Shown: positions 17,461 to 27,411, numbered from the stretch's first letter. The stretch is 64,000 nt of DNA from Chloroflexota bacterium (GCA_009841405.1 VXLV01000075.1:1-64000); one strand, 5' to 3'. The notes: generated by a model not told the origin, from the letters alone. Numbers and translations are program-made.

Positions 17461-18228
17461 ATGCGGGAAAATCGTGTGCGGACTCTATGGGCGGAAGGCA
17501 AGACGGTCATCAACGGCTGGCTGCACAGCCCCAGTACCTGGTCGGCCGAAGTCATGGCGCATCAAGGCTGGGACAGCCTGGTCGTGGATATGCAGCACGG
17601 CCTGATGGGCATGGAGACAGCGATACTGATGCTGCAAGCCATCTCGACCACCGACACTGTGCCGATGGTGCGGGTCAACTGGAACACACCGGGCGATACG
17701 ATGCGCCTGCTCGATGCCGGCGCTTACGGCGTCATTTGCCCGATGATCGAGACGCGTGCGGAATGCGAGGCCTTCGTCGGCGCTTGCCGCTTCCCGCCGC
17801 TGGGCTACCGCAGCCTGGGCCCGACGCGGGCGCGGGTCTTTGCCGGCGACGATTACGCCGAGCGCGCCAACGACACAGTCATCACGTTCGCCATGATCGA
17901 GACCAAAACCGGCTACGAAAATCGCGACGAGATCATGAGCGTGCCCGGCTTGGACGGCGTTTTCGTCGGCATTGGCGACCTGCGCTTGAGCATGACCGGG
18001 CGCGCCGGGCTGACCGCGGCGGACGCGACCGTCGACGCGGCGCTGGACGCGATCCTGGAGTCGGCGCGCGCGCACGGGCTGAAGGCGGGGTTGTTCGCGG
18101 CCGATACCGACCACGCCATTGACATGATCAAACGCGGCTACGAATTCGTCACGGTGATGAATGACGTCTCGCTGATGGCCAGCGCGGCCTCGACGGTGGT
18201 GGCGCGGGTGCGCGCGGAAGCGGGGTAG
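17461..18228 (+). CDS. HpcH/HpaI aldolase family protein
   Basis: A 255-aa class II, metal-dependent aldolase of the HpcH/HpaI (2-keto-3-deoxy acid) family, expected to cleave or form a C-C bond with pyruvate or a related keto acid. The catalytic His is in VVDMQHGLMG, the metal-binding Glu in CPMIET, and IGDLRLSMT matches the substrate loop. The ATG at 17461 has GGAAGGA just ahead of it. It ends four bases from the convergent phosphofructokinase gene. The physiological substrate cannot be read from the context. Confidence 0.87.
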   Translation: MRENRVRTLWAEGKTVINGWLHSPSTWSAEVMAHQGWDSLVVDMQHGLMGMETAILMLQAISTTDTVPMVRVNWNTPGDTMRLLDAGAYGVICPMIETRAECEAFVGACRFPPLGYRSLGPTRARVFAGDDYAERANDTVITFAMIETKTGYENRDEIMSVPGLDGVFVGIGDLRLSMTGRAGLTAADATVDAALDAILESARAHGLKAGLFAADTDHAIDMIKRGYEFVTVMNDVSLMASAASTVVARVRAEAG

Positions 18229-18232
18229 CGCC

Positions 18233-19411
18233 TCACAGCGTATCGCCCAGGCAGATCGCGAGGTTGCGCGCCGTCTGGAGCAGCGGATGATCCAACGGCA
18301 CATTCTTGCGAACGCCCGCCACCTCTTCCAGCGGCACGGCGCAGACGCCATCGCCTTTGACGCCCACCATGATATTGTACTGCCCTGCGGCGATCAGGTT
18401 GGCCGCGGCCGTGCCCAGACGCGTCGCCAGCAAGCGATCGATCGGCGAAGGCACGCCACCGCGCTGTACATGCCCGAGGATGGTAACGCGGGATTCCAGG
18501 CCGGTCCGCTTTTCCAATTCGTTGGTCAGCAGTTGCGTGCCGCCGCGGCGCTCGCGCTCGACCTCGGCTACTTGGGCGCGGGCTTCCCGGCGCCGCTCAC
18601 GCGCTAGTTTATACTCGACCCGGTCATCGGCGCAGCGCGCCATGTCCGCTTCCGCTTCCGCCACTAGCGCGCGGGCGTCATGCAGCTTCTTGCCGACGCG
18701 CTGCGTCATGGCGCCTTCGGAGACAGCCACGATGCTGAAGCGCTTGCCGCCGCGGCTGCGCGCCCGTATCGAATTGGCGATGACTTCGATATCAAAGGGG
18801 ATCTCCGGTATCAGGATAACATCAGCGCCGCCGGCCAAGCCCGCGCCCAGCGCCAGCCAGCCCGTATTGTGCCCCATGATCTCGCAGACGATGATGCGGT
18901 GGTGGCTATGGGCGGTGGAGTGCAGGCGGTCGATGGCTTCGCTGGCGATGCCGAGAGCGGTGTCATAGCCGAAGGTGACATCGGTGCCGCTGACATCATT
19001 GTCGATTGTCTTGGGCAGGAAGACGATATTGACGCCCGCTTTCGCCAGGCGCAGGGCGTTCTTCGCTGTGCCGCCGCCACCCAGACAGACGAGCGCGTCC
19101 AGATCGTGCTTCAGGTAATTCTCGACCATGACATCGGTCATATTGCGGGTCTTGCCGCCGATGAGCATGCGGTGCGGTTTGTCGCGGCTGGTGCCCAGTA
19201 TGGTGCCGCCCAGCGTCAGGATGCCGCTGAGCTCATCGTCGCCCAGCCAGATGACGCGGTTCTGCATCAAGCCGCGGAAGCCATCGCGGAAGCCAACCAG
19301 GCGCATGCCGTGTTTGTCGATCGCCACCTTGCCCACGCCGCGTATCGCCGCGTTCAAGCCCGGGCTGTCGCCGCCGGCGGTGAGGATGCCAATCGTTTTG
19401 CCAATCATCAT
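18233..19411 (-). CDS. pfkA: 6-phosphofructokinase, PfkA family
   Basis: Glycolytic enzyme phosphorylating fructose 6-phosphate. GGDSPGLN (13-20) and PKTIDND (133-139, catalytic Asp) are clear. The phosphodonor loop reads GGGGT (111-115) where E. coli has GGDGS. The position equal to Gly104 is Gly, which favours ATP over pyrophosphate, but the Mg-binding Asp103 is replaced by Gly113. Residues 242-291 form a long charged helical insertion ([15 protein letters not shown] and onward) before the fructose-phosphate half resumes at GHVQRGG. The ATG at 19411 has AGGGA upstream; a TATAAT lies at 19443-19448 on this strand, without a good -35. Confidence 0.88.
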   Translation of the reverse strand: MMIGKTIGILTAGGDSPGLNAAIRGVGKVAIDKHGMRLVGFRDGFRGLMQNRVIWLGDDELSGILTLGGTILGTSRDKPHRMLIGGKTRNMTDVMVENYLKHDLDALVCLGGGGTAKNALRLAKAGVNIVFLPKTIDNDVSGTDVTFGYDTALGIASEAIDRLHSTAHSHHRIIVCEIMGHNTGWLALGAGLAGGADVILIPEIPFDIEVIANSIRARSRGGKRFSIVAVSEGAMTQRVGKKLHDARALVAEAEADMARCADDRVEYKLARERRREARAQVAEVERERRGGTQLLTNELEKRTGLESRVTILGHVQRGGVPSPIDRLLATRLGTAAANLIAAGQYNIMVGVKGDGVCAVPLEEVAGVRKNVPLDHPLLQTARNLAICLGDTL

Positions 19412-19552
19412 CTGCGTCCCTTATCAGTAGTAGTTGCTACTCATTATAACGAGAGTCGCGCTGGAATTGCAGCAAATTGGCGGAGGGCGAATCCGAAGAG
19501 GCCCGCCAGAATATGTTATGATGTCTATGCGACAGAAGAAAGGCGACGGGCG

Positions 19553-20122
19553 ATGGAACTGCGGCAGCGAGTGTACGACGTGGACGACCTGTGGGAACTG
19601 GGCTCGCAGGAAGGATATAGGGCCAAGGATTATGAATTGATCGACGGAGCAATCATTGAGATGACCAAGCCAGGTGGACGACATGGGCAACTCGTAATTC
19701 GATTGGGACGCTATCTGGACATTTATGTTGAAGAAAACCGGCTTGGCTACGTCACGACGGAAACCGCTTATTTTCACGAAGATCATCGCTACACAGTGCT
19801 CGCGCCAGATTTGGCCTTTATTGCGCGTGGCAGAGCGCCCGACCCCTTCCCCGACAAGTGGATTCCGTCAATGCCGGACCTGGCTGTTGAAGTCCGTTCT
19901 CCAAGCAATTCGATCGGGGAACTGCGAGAAAAAGCCCAGATTTACCTTAGACACGGCACGACCCTCGTCTGGATCATAATTCCTGGGTCGCTGACGGTTG
20001 AAGTTTGGCGAATGCAAGAAGATGGCAGTTTCACAGATGAGACGCTGGAAGCGGCGGACGCGCTTAGCGGAGAAGATGTTCTGCCCGGTTTCCAACTTGG
20101 CTTAGGCGCGCTGTTTGCTTGA
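19553..20122 (+). CDS. Uma2-family endonuclease-like protein (DUF820)
   Basis: A 189-aa Uma2/DUF820 protein with a PD-(D/E)xK nuclease-like fold. The family marks are YELIDGAIIEMTKPGGRHG near the N-terminus, VLAPDLAFI, and the nuclease-like core DLAVEVRSPSNSIGELREK followed by YL-HGT-LVWII. The family is often expanded in Chloroflexota and Cyanobacteria; its biological role is not settled. A longer open frame upstream is a shadow of the phosphofructokinase gene. Confidence 0.82.
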   Translation: MELRQRVYDVDDLWELGSQEGYRAKDYELIDGAIIEMTKPGGRHGQLVIRLGRYLDIYVEENRLGYVTTETAYFHEDHRYTVLAPDLAFIARGRAPDPFPDKWIPSMPDLAVEVRSPSNSIGELREKAQIYLRHGTTLVWIIIPGSLTVEVWRMQEDGSFTDETLEAADALSGEDVLPGFQLGLGALFA

Positions 20123-20152
20123 GAGTAACAACCGCCTGCCGTTTCCCAACCT

Positions 20153-20827
20153 ATGCCCACCGAAGCGCGCTTGAAAAAACTGAGGGACGTCGCCGAGCGG
20201 CGGCAGCCCGGCCTTACCATCGTGGTTGAGGATGTCTTTGACCCCCACAACATGGGCGCCATCGCCCGCAGTTGCGACGCCTTCGGCATACAAGAGATCA
20301 ACGTCATCTTTGAGACGCAACCGGCCTTTGATCCCAAGCAAGCGGGCAAGAATAGCTCGACCGCCACTAACAAATGGCTAAATTACCGCATTCACCACAG
20401 CACGGAGGCGGCGCTGCAAAATCTGAAGCGGGAGGGCTGGCAGCTTGTGGCTACGGTCCTTGATCCCGCTGCCGAGCCGATTTACGCGGCGGACTTCTGC
20501 CATCCGCGAATCGCGCTATTGTTCGGCAACGAGAAGACGGGCCTGTCGCCGCGGGCGATTGCGCTGGCTGACACGCGAGTGACCATCCCCATGCTGGGCA
20601 TCGCGCAGAGCATGAATGTCTCGGTGTCGGCGGCGCTCGCCATTTACGAAGTGACGCGGCAACGGCGCGAACGCTGCCCGGAGGCGCTGCAGCCGAGCGC
20701 CGGCGAAATCGAGCGAAACTTCGCCTACCTGCTGGACATGCACGAGCGCCATAACAAGCGCAACAAGCGCCTGCGCAAGGAACGCGCCAAAGCGCGCTCA
20801 GCCGAGTCCAGATCCCAGGGGCAGTAA
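20153..20827 (+). CDS. SpoU/TrmH-family tRNA/rRNA 2'-O-methyltransferase
   Basis: A 224-aa SPOUT methyltransferase, knotted SAM-binding fold. The three TrmH motifs are present in order: DPHNMGAIARSCDAFG, LLFGNEKTGLS and IPMLGIAQSMNVSVSAALA. It is likely a tRNA Gm18-type enzyme: the short N-terminus and the Arg/Lys-rich C-terminal tail (HNKRNKRLRKERAKARS) fit TrmH rather than RlmB. It is 30 bases past the Uma2 gene and converges on the EEP hydrolase. Confidence 0.87.
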   Translation: MPTEARLKKLRDVAERRQPGLTIVVEDVFDPHNMGAIARSCDAFGIQEINVIFETQPAFDPKQAGKNSSTATNKWLNYRIHHSTEAALQNLKREGWQLVATVLDPAAEPIYAADFCHPRIALLFGNEKTGLSPRAIALADTRVTIPMLGIAQSMNVSVSAALAIYEVTRQRRERCPEALQPSAGEIERNFAYLLDMHERHNKRNKRLRKERAKARSAESRSQGQ

Positions 20828-20828
20828 G

Positions 20829-21776
20829 TCAGGCGCGGGCGAAGATGCCGACGGCGGGCCGATGATCGGTCAGGTCATCAAAGGGGATAGCGCTCTGGAT
20901 ATGGCAGGAGATCACTTCAAACTCCTGGGCCGGGTCGTGCAGCAAGACATGGTCTATGAGAACACGATGCTGCTGATGGGTCCATAATTCGCTGGTCTTG
21001 TTTTCCGGCTTCAACAGGCGGAAGTGTCGCTGCAGCATAACCATCTCGGGCGCGTCGGCTTGCGCATTGAAATCGCCGGCCAGCAGGATCGCCCGCTCCG
21101 GCGCGTCATTGGCGCGGTCGGCGCGCTTCAATTCTTCAACGACGTACAGCACCTCGTTGACTTGCGCCTGCCGCATTTGCGATGCCGCGCGCGAGCGCTC
21201 AAAGCCGGCGTCGTGACGATCTTCGCCAAGGAGGACGCCTAGATGCGTATTGAGAAAATAGAGCGGAATGCCGCGGTAATTCAGCGACGCGACCATCAGG
21301 TTGCGCGGCTGCGTATCGCGATTGCCGCTGCTGTAGAGCGTGGCGCGGCTGATCGGCGTATGGCGCGCCCAGGCGCCGCTCATATTGCAGTCGTCGTAGG
21401 CCGGGAAGCTGCCCCAAGCCCAGTCTTCGACCGGCAGATTGGTGATGACAGCATTGCCTTCGGCGGCGCCGCTCATATTGCGATAAGCGGGCCGATCCCA
21501 CAAGTTGGGATGCGGATGATCGCACATCGTCACTTCCGGCGCGAAGGCGTCGATATAATCCGAACCCAAGAGGCGCGCCATCTTGCGGCCAACATTTCGG
21601 GGCTGGTCATTGTGGAGCGCGATGCCTGATTCCTGCAGGGCAATCACCGTAGGCTGGCGCGGGTTGATCACCTGCTGCAACGTGCTGTAGGCGTCCACTG
21701 CCAGTTTCTCGTGATCGTGCGGCGCCGGCCGCATTTCGCGCGCGCCACCGATGTTGAAACTCACCACCTGGAGCAT
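20829..21776 (-). CDS. Endonuclease/exonuclease/phosphatase (EEP) family hydrolase
   Basis: A 315-aa metal-dependent phosphoesterase of the EEP superfamily. The motifs are seen in order: VVSFNIGG at the start, the catalytic Glu in VIALQESG, FLNTHLG, LLAGDFNAQ, and the C-terminal DH pair in LTDHRPAVG. The substrate could be nucleic acid, a phospholipid or an inositol phosphate. No signal peptide is seen. The ATG at 21776 aligns with the beginning of the domain; an ATG 33 bases upstream is possible. Confidence 0.82.
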   Translation of the reverse strand: MLQVVSFNIGGAREMRPAPHDHEKLAVDAYSTLQQVINPRQPTVIALQESGIALHNDQPRNVGRKMARLLGSDYIDAFAPEVTMCDHPHPNLWDRPAYRNMSGAAEGNAVITNLPVEDWAWGSFPAYDDCNMSGAWARHTPISRATLYSSGNRDTQPRNLMVASLNYRGIPLYFLNTHLGVLLGEDRHDAGFERSRAASQMRQAQVNEVLYVVEELKRADRANDAPERAILLAGDFNAQADAPEMVMLQRHFRLLKPENKTSELWTHQQHRVLIDHVLLHDPAQEFEVISCHIQSAIPFDDLTDHRPAVGIFARA

Positions 21777-21964
21777 GCCAAGGTTCCGCCCTTCGAAGGT
21801 TCGCCGCATTATATCATAGGCCCGCGCCAGAAAAAGAGCGCGAGAACAGCTTAATTTCGTTGGCGCGTGATAAGGCTCTGTTGGCGGAAGCGCCCCTCCG
21901 CAAATTGGCTGTTCCAGCGTAACATAGCGCGCGATGTTGAATTGTCGACTGAAGGAGCGTGACC

Positions 21965-22525
21965 TTGACCAGCAAGTTTACGACCGCCGCGCTGATCCTC
22001 ATTGACGTGCAAGAAGGCCTGGACGAGCCGCGCCTGGGCCAGCGCAACAACCCGGGCGCCGAAGCCAATATGGCGCGTCTGCTGGCGCATTGGCGAGAGC
22101 GCGGCCAGCCCGTCTTCCATATCCAGCACATGTCGACCGAGCCGGATTCGCCGCTGCGGCCAGAGCTGCCGGGCAACGCCATCAAGGCGATTGTGGCGCC
22201 GCAAGGCGTGGAACCGGTCATCCGCAAGCAAGTGAACAATGCTTTTGTCGGCACCGATCTCGACGCGCGCTTGCGAGCGGCCGCGATCGAGTCCTTGGTC
22301 ATCGTCGGCTTGACGACCAATCATTGCGTCTCGACAACCGCGCGCATGGCCGGCGACCTGGGCTATGACACGGTCGTGGTCGCGGACGCCACCGCCGCAC
22401 ACAATCATCGCAGCTATGACGGCAACTGCTACGATGCCGAGACCGTGCATCAACTGGCGCTGGCGAACTTGCATGACGAATTCGCCGCCATCCTGACGAC
22501 CGAGCAAGTACTCTGTCCGGGCTAA
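21965..22525 (+). CDS. Isochorismatase-family cysteine hydrolase
   Basis: A 186-aa hydrolase of the isochorismatase fold with the full catalytic triad: Asp14 in LILIDVQEG, Lys88 in VIRKQVNNAF and Cys121 in LTTNHCVSTT. Likely reactions are amide or enol-ether hydrolysis (nicotinamidase-like or related). GGAG lies seven bases ahead of a TTG start at 21965; a GTG two codons upstream is too close to the site. Three bases separate its stop from the GNAT gene, so they form an operon. Confidence 0.85.
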   Translation: MTSKFTTAALILIDVQEGLDEPRLGQRNNPGAEANMARLLAHWRERGQPVFHIQHMSTEPDSPLRPELPGNAIKAIVAPQGVEPVIRKQVNNAFVGTDLDARLRAAAIESLVIVGLTTNHCVSTTARMAGDLGYDTVVVADATAAHNHRSYDGNCYDAETVHQLALANLHDEFAAILTTEQVLCPG

Positions 22526-22528
22526 GCC

Positions 22529-22969
22529 ATGCGCATCCGCATTCGAGCGGCGCGACCGGACGAAGCCGAGCAACTGAGCGAGATCGCGCGCCGATCCAAA
22601 GCGCATTGGGGCTATCCGGCCGCGCAAATTGAGCGCTGGCGCGGGACCTTTCTCAGCGTGACCGCCGATTACATCGCGGCGCACGCGGTCTGGTCGGCGG
22701 TTGACCAAGCTGATTGCCCGCTTGCCTTCGCCGCGCTTGAGCGCGCGAGCGGCTGCGACGTCCTGGAGCATCTCTGGGTGCTGCCCGAATTTATTGGCAT
22801 GGGCATCGGCAGGCGGCTCTTTCAGCAAGTCGCGTCTGAGTCGCCGTCATTCACCTTCACATCCGACCCGCACGCGGATGCGTTCTACAAGCGGATGGGC
22901 GCGCGGGTAATCGGCCAAGTGGCCTCAGACAGTCAAGGGCGCTGGCTTACGAAGTTCCGCTACCCCTGA
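22529..22969 (+). CDS. GNAT-family N-acetyltransferase
   Basis: A 146-aa acetyl-CoA-dependent acyltransferase. IRAARPDEAEQLSEIARRS is the usual N-terminal helix pair, LEHLWVLPEFIGMGIGRRLF contains the acetyl-CoA pyrophosphate loop (GMGIG), and FYKRMGARVIG is the closing motif B region. It is in an operon with the isochorismatase gene. Acceptor unknown. Confidence 0.83.
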   Translation: MRIRIRAARPDEAEQLSEIARRSKAHWGYPAAQIERWRGTFLSVTADYIAAHAVWSAVDQADCPLAFAALERASGCDVLEHLWVLPEFIGMGIGRRLFQQVASESPSFTFTSDPHADAFYKRMGARVIGQVASDSQGRWLTKFRYP

Positions 22970-23052
22970 GGCCGCGAGCCGGACAGCGCTTGATTTTGCG
23001 CGGCGCTTATGATGTGATAACCAGCGTCATAAGCTGAGCGAGCGCATCCCCG

Positions 23053-24027
23053 ATGTCTATGGCGGTTATCTCATCCCTGTTTCGCAGCGAAGAGCATCTG
23101 CCCAAATTTGCAGCGGCCCTCTTCGGCTTCGCCAAGCGTTTGAGCGAAAGGGGCGTCGAGGCGCATTACCTGCCGATCGTCAACGATGCCAGCCCGGGCG
23201 AACGAGCCCAAGTCGAGCAGTTGGCGGGGGCAATCAATGGGCAGTACCTCGGCCGCATGACGCCGCATTATGTGCCGCGCGAGACCCTGTACGCCTCGTG
23301 GAATCGCGCCGTTTCACTGACCGCGGCGACCTGCTTCACGCCCTGGAACGCCGACGACATACGCGTGGCGGAGGCCGCCATCGAAGGCTACGAAGCATTG
23401 CGCGCCGGCGCTGAGCTGGTTGACTTTCCCTTTACCCGCATCTTGCAGAACAAGCGATTTGGCGTCTGGCCGCGCCAGCAACGTATCAACGCGCCCTGCC
23501 CGTTTGACAGCGCGCGCTTTACCCGCCGCAATGGCCTGAGCCCATTCTTCATGGCGCGCCGATCGCTTTTCGACCGGCTGGGTCCCTTTGACGCCAACTT
23601 TCGCGTGGCCGGCGATACCGAGTGGGCCAGCCGCGCCACTGCAGCAGTGGAGTTTCAGCCAGCGCGCGCATGTGGCGGCGAATTCCTGGTGCACGGCGGC
23701 AATCTGAGCAACACGGGCGGCGACCGCGAAGACATCGAGGTCAATCTGATTTTCATGCGGCGGGGCGACTGGCGTCACTTGCGTCCCTGCGATCCGCGCG
23801 CACTGCGAGCGGCCTGGGAGACCTGGGGCAATCCCGCGCAATTGACGCTGCCGCCTGAGGTCGCTGACTTGCTTTGGGGCGCCGAAGCCGACGCGCGCTG
23901 GCGGCGCTATCAGCGCGAGCGGCGGCAAGCCCCGGGGCTGCGCCGGCTGCGACTGGCGCTGGCCTCGCGCGGGCTGCTCTACAGCGAGGAGTGGGCGCAG
24001 GCGCAGCGCGGGCGCGAGCGGCAATGA
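23053..24027 (+). CDS. GT-A-fold glycosyltransferase-like protein
   Basis: A 324-aa protein related to family 2 glycosyltransferases but not to the array at 2.4-8.6 kb. It has an N-terminal strand-helix start (AVISSLFRSEEHLPKF), a VNDASPGER loop, an acidic WNADDI at the DxD position, and FFMARRSLFDRLGPFDANFRVAGDTEWASR, like the acceptor-side motif. The C-terminus is Arg-rich. Its stop overlaps the start of the membrane protein gene (ATGA), forming a coupled three-gene operon. Start ATG at 23053, or the next ATG two codons on. Confidence 0.7.
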   Translation: MSMAVISSLFRSEEHLPKFAAALFGFAKRLSERGVEAHYLPIVNDASPGERAQVEQLAGAINGQYLGRMTPHYVPRETLYASWNRAVSLTAATCFTPWNADDIRVAEAAIEGYEALRAGAELVDFPFTRILQNKRFGVWPRQQRINAPCPFDSARFTRRNGLSPFFMARRSLFDRLGPFDANFRVAGDTEWASRATAAVEFQPARACGGEFLVHGGNLSNTGGDREDIEVNLIFMRRGDWRHLRPCDPRALRAAWETWGNPAQLTLPPEVADLLWGAEADARWRRYQRERRQAPGLRRLRLALASRGLLYSEEWAQAQRGRERQ

Positions 24028-26717
24028 ACGCGCTACGCTGGCAGAGGCTTCTCTGCGGCGGCGTCATGCTCTTGCTGGCGCTCCTCTTCTTTCATCAGCT
24101 TGCCTTCGGCGGCAAGATTCTCGCGCGCGGCGATACCTTCAAGTATTTTTATCCCTATTGGGACGCGCGCAACGCCGCGTTTCGCGCCGGAGAATTGCCG
24201 CTGTGGGCGCCCGAACTGTTCACTGGCGTACCGCTGCTGGCCAACCCGCAACTGGGTACTTACTACCCGCTGAATTGGCTGACCGCGCCCTTCCGCGCGC
24301 CGACCGCCGTCAGCCTCAGCATTTTGCTGCATACCGCGCTGGCGGCCGCCGGCGCCTGCGCCCTGTACCGTATAGCGATAAGCCGGCGCTGGCTGCCGGG
24401 GCTGGTCGCCGGAATCGTCTTCGCATTCGGCGGCTATCTCGGCGCGCATGTCGAACAGATCAATCAGCTACAGGGTCTGGCCTGGATGCCGGTCCTGTTC
24501 GCGCTCTTCCACCGTCTGCTAATAGGCGAACGCGCTTGGCGCGCCGGGTTCCTGCTGGCGATGGCCTGGACGATGCAGATCCTCAGCGGGCACACGCAGA
24601 CCGTCTTTATCAGCGGCATCGGTTTGGCGCTCTACGGCATCGCCTGCGATGGCGGCGCAGCGGGGAACTGGCGGGACCGGCTAACAGCGCGGGTCCGGCG
24701 GGCGCTGCTGCTGTTGGCGGTGTGTTTCGCGCTGGCGCTGATGCTGGCGCTGCCGCAGTTGCTGCCCAGTCTGGAGCTGTCATCTCTGTCGAACCGCAGC
24801 AGTGGCTTCAGCGTACAAGAGGCGACTGCTTTTTCCTTGCCGCCGAGTGTGTTGGGGCGCGCCTTGCTGCCCAGTTACGACGGCCAGCTCTTTGGCGAAT
24901 ATGTCGCAACTGCTGGCGTCATCGGCTTGGGTCTGGCGCTATGGGGCGCCGCCTCAGACGCCTTCAGCATTCGGAAGCGCTGGCTCTGGATATTGCTGGC
25001 GCTGGTTGGCCTGGCGCTGGCTTTCGGGCGCTACAATCCCCTCTACCTGTTGCTGGCGCATTTGCCCGGCTTCAACTTGTTTCGCGTGCCGGCGCGGTTC
25101 CTGGCGCTCTTCGCGCTGGCGATTGCGCTGCTGGCCGGCATGGGCGTCGAGTCGCTGGGTCGCACCCCGGCGCAATCGCTACGACGCTGGAAGCGAATCG
25201 CCATGGTCGCCGCGTTCATCGCCTTGCTGATCGCCGTGACGCGCTTCGTCTTGCAGCCCGAAGGCAACCTGCTGTTCGGCGGGCCCGCGATTAGCGAGGG
25301 CTCGCTGCTGATCTGGGCCGGCAGCGCGCTGCTGCTCGTCTGCCTGTTGCCTTTGCGTCATCGTTGGACGCCGATTGCCGCCGCGGTTCTGCTAGTGGCT
25401 GAACTTTTTCTCGCGTCGCTGAACATGCCCTACAACGATCTCTCGCCGCCCGATGTCTACCTGTCCCAACGCGAGACCGCCGGCGCGTTGCTGGCGCTGC
25501 AAGCCGAGGAAGTAGCGCCGAGCCGCCTCATCGCGATAAGCCCGCTCTATTTTGATCCGCTCGATATCAGCGATTTGCGCGCGCGCTATGGCCGGTTGGG
25601 CATGGACTACGAGGCGCAATTCCACGCCCTGGACGCGATCAAGCTGCAAGAGACGCTGATGCCCAACTTGCCCTTGACCTGGGGCATTCCCAGCATCGAC
25701 GGCTTTGGCGGGGGCATCACGCCGAGCCGGCGTTTTTCGCTCTATAGTACGCTGCTGCAACCGCCGGACGCGCTGCCGGCGGTAGACGGGCGTCTGGGCG
25801 AGCGCCTCACGCCGCGCAGTTGTCGCGCCGCCTGCATCCCCCCGCTCCGCTGGCTGCGCGCCACCGATACCCGAACGGTCATCACTGACAAGGTCTTTGA
25901 CTTCTGGCACGATGGCGTCTTTTACGACACGGCCTTGTGGGATTTTTGGGACGGCGTTGCTGAACTGGAACAGCCGCTGGATGGCCGCTTCGACCGCGTC
26001 GGCGTAGTGCATCGCCGGCCGCTGGATTTCGACGCGCCGGCGCTACCCGTGCAGGAGGGTTTCTCGTTGACCGTGACCGACATGGCCGGCCTGCCCGCTA
26101 TCTTGCGCCAAGAGCCGGGCATCGTCGCCGTGACCGCCATCAACAGTGCCGTGCCGGACGACTTCCAGGAAATCCAGCCGCCGCCATTCGAGCGCGTCTA
26201 CAGCGGCGCAGTGAAGGTCTACCGCACCCCGCCGTCGGGCAAGCGCGCCTATCTGGCGGCGGAAATCCTTAACGTGGCTGACAATCACGCCGGCGATATG
26301 GAGGCGCTGCGGCTGTTGCAAGAGGGCGGCGTGGCCGTCATCCACGGCGCTGCCGACGCGCGCAATTCGACGCCCGGCGCCAGCGGGCGCGTCGATATCC
26401 TCGACTACCGGGACACGCGCGTCAGCCTGGCTGTCAGCGCCCCGCGGGCGGCCACCCTAATCTTGAGCGATGCCTGGCACCCGGGCTGGCGAGCCAGTGT
26501 AAACGGGCGGCCGACGCCGATTCAGCGTGCGAATCTGATCTTCCGGGCTGTGCGCGTGCCCGCCGGCGAAAGCAGTGTCGTCTTCAGCTTTGAGCCACAG
26601 CTATGGCGCGCGGCACTTTACATTGGCTGCGCCCTGTGGTTGATTACACTTCTGGCGGCGATTGGGCCAGCCGCCTTCAGCAGATATCGCCTCAAATCAA
26701 GGAGAAGCGGAAAATGA
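24024..26717 (+). CDS. YfhO-like multispanning membrane protein
   Basis: An 897-aa polytopic membrane protein of the YfhO/GT-C-like group. The N-terminal half has about 10-12 hydrophobic helices, with the family pattern GDTFKYFYPYWDARNAAFRAGELPLW split across the first loop and NPQLGTYYPLNWL. The C-terminal third (from about residue 480) is a soluble beta-rich domain, ending in one helix and a basic tail (RYRLKSRRSGK). Such proteins are thought to transfer sugars to lipid or cell-wall polymers, as YfhO does for lipoteichoic acid. Both ends overlap neighbours by ATGA, coupling it to a glycosyltransferase-like gene and a VOC-like gene. Confidence 0.82.
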   Translation: MNALRWQRLLCGGVMLLLALLFFHQLAFGGKILARGDTFKYFYPYWDARNAAFRAGELPLWAPELFTGVPLLANPQLGTYYPLNWLTAPFRAPTAVSLSILLHTALAAAGACALYRIAISRRWLPGLVAGIVFAFGGYLGAHVEQINQLQGLAWMPVLFALFHRLLIGERAWRAGFLLAMAWTMQILSGHTQTVFISGIGLALYGIACDGGAAGNWRDRLTARVRRALLLLAVCFALALMLALPQLLPSLELSSLSNRSSGFSVQEATAFSLPPSVLGRALLPSYDGQLFGEYVATAGVIGLGLALWGAASDAFSIRKRWLWILLALVGLALAFGRYNPLYLLLAHLPGFNLFRVPARFLALFALAIALLAGMGVESLGRTPAQSLRRWKRIAMVAAFIALLIAVTRFVLQPEGNLLFGGPAISEGSLLIWAGSALLLVCLLPLRHRWTPIAAAVLLVAELFLASLNMPYNDLSPPDVYLSQRETAGALLALQAEEVAPSRLIAISPLYFDPLDISDLRARYGRLGMDYEAQFHALDAIKLQETLMPNLPLTWGIPSIDGFGGGITPSRRFSLYSTLLQPPDALPAVDGRLGERLTPRSCRAACIPPLRWLRATDTRTVITDKVFDFWHDGVFYDTALWDFWDGVAELEQPLDGRFDRVGVVHRRPLDFDAPALPVQEGFSLTVTDMAGLPAILRQEPGIVAVTAINSAVPDDFQEIQPPPFERVYSGAVKVYRTPPSGKRAYLAAEILNVADNHAGDMEALRLLQEGGVAVIHGAADARNSTPGASGRVDILDYRDTRVSLAVSAPRAATLILSDAWHPGWRASVNGRPTPIQRANLIFRAVRVPAGESSVVFSFEPQLWRAALYIGCALWLITLLAAIGPAAFSRYRLKSRRSGK

Positions 26718-27400
26718 GATTGGGAACTTACGTCGAGATCCTGAATTATGTTGACGATACGGCTGCCGCCGGCGCTTATTACCAGAAACTGGGTTTGGCC
26801 CCGTTGGGCGATGATGTTTACACTGACGGGCGCTACCATCTGCACTTGCTGCCGGGCCAGGGCGAAAACCCGAGCTTGCGTTATTTCGGCTGCGATTTGG
26901 ACGCGCTGAAGGAGCGCGGCCTGGCGATCGCCGACAGCACGCTGACGAGCCCGGCCGGCATCCGCATCCTGCTCAGCAGCGATCCGCCGCCGCGCCAACT
27001 GCCGCACGATAATGTGGCGAAGGCGCCCGACATCACGCGACTCGGAAAATTTGGCGAGCTATCCGCCTTCATCCCCGATATCGAGGTCGAATGCGCCTTT
27101 TGGGAAGCGGCCGGCTACGAGGTCCTGGGCAAATACGAGCAGCCCTCGCCCTGGGGCATCTGGCTTGACCAGCTCTTCCTGATCGGCTTGCATCAGGACG
27201 ACGTCGACGAGCCCTTCGCCATCTGCCACTTCGCCCCCGATATGAAGCAGGTCAACGCCGACCTCGTTGCCGAGGGCTTCAACTTGCAGCCTTTCGACAG
27301 CGGCACGCTACCGGACGACCTGACGTATCAGAAGCTGATGACGCCTTACGGGATTCTCTTTTATCTCTTCACCGGCGACATCTCTGACGCGCAGCCTTAA
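26714..27400 (+). CDS. Glyoxalase/bleomycin-resistance (VOC) fold-like protein
   Basis: A 228-aa protein with two VOC-like halves: EILNYVDDTAAAGAYYQKLGL and a later ECAFWEAAGYEVLGKYEQP, each with the beta-alpha-beta pattern of the superfamily. The metal-ligand pattern is poor, so it may be non-enzymatic. The ATG at 26714 overlaps the stop of the membrane-protein gene and has GGAG about ten bases upstream. The longer reading from 26603 is within the upstream gene. Confidence 0.65.
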   Translation: MRLGTYVEILNYVDDTAAAGAYYQKLGLAPLGDDVYTDGRYHLHLLPGQGENPSLRYFGCDLDALKERGLAIADSTLTSPAGIRILLSSDPPPRQLPHDNVAKAPDITRLGKFGELSAFIPDIEVECAFWEAAGYEVLGKYEQPSPWGIWLDQLFLIGLHQDDVDEPFAICHFAPDMKQVNADLVAEGFNLQPFDSGTLPDDLTYQKLMTPYGILFYLFTGDISDAQP

Positions 27401-27411
27401 GGCCGGCCACG

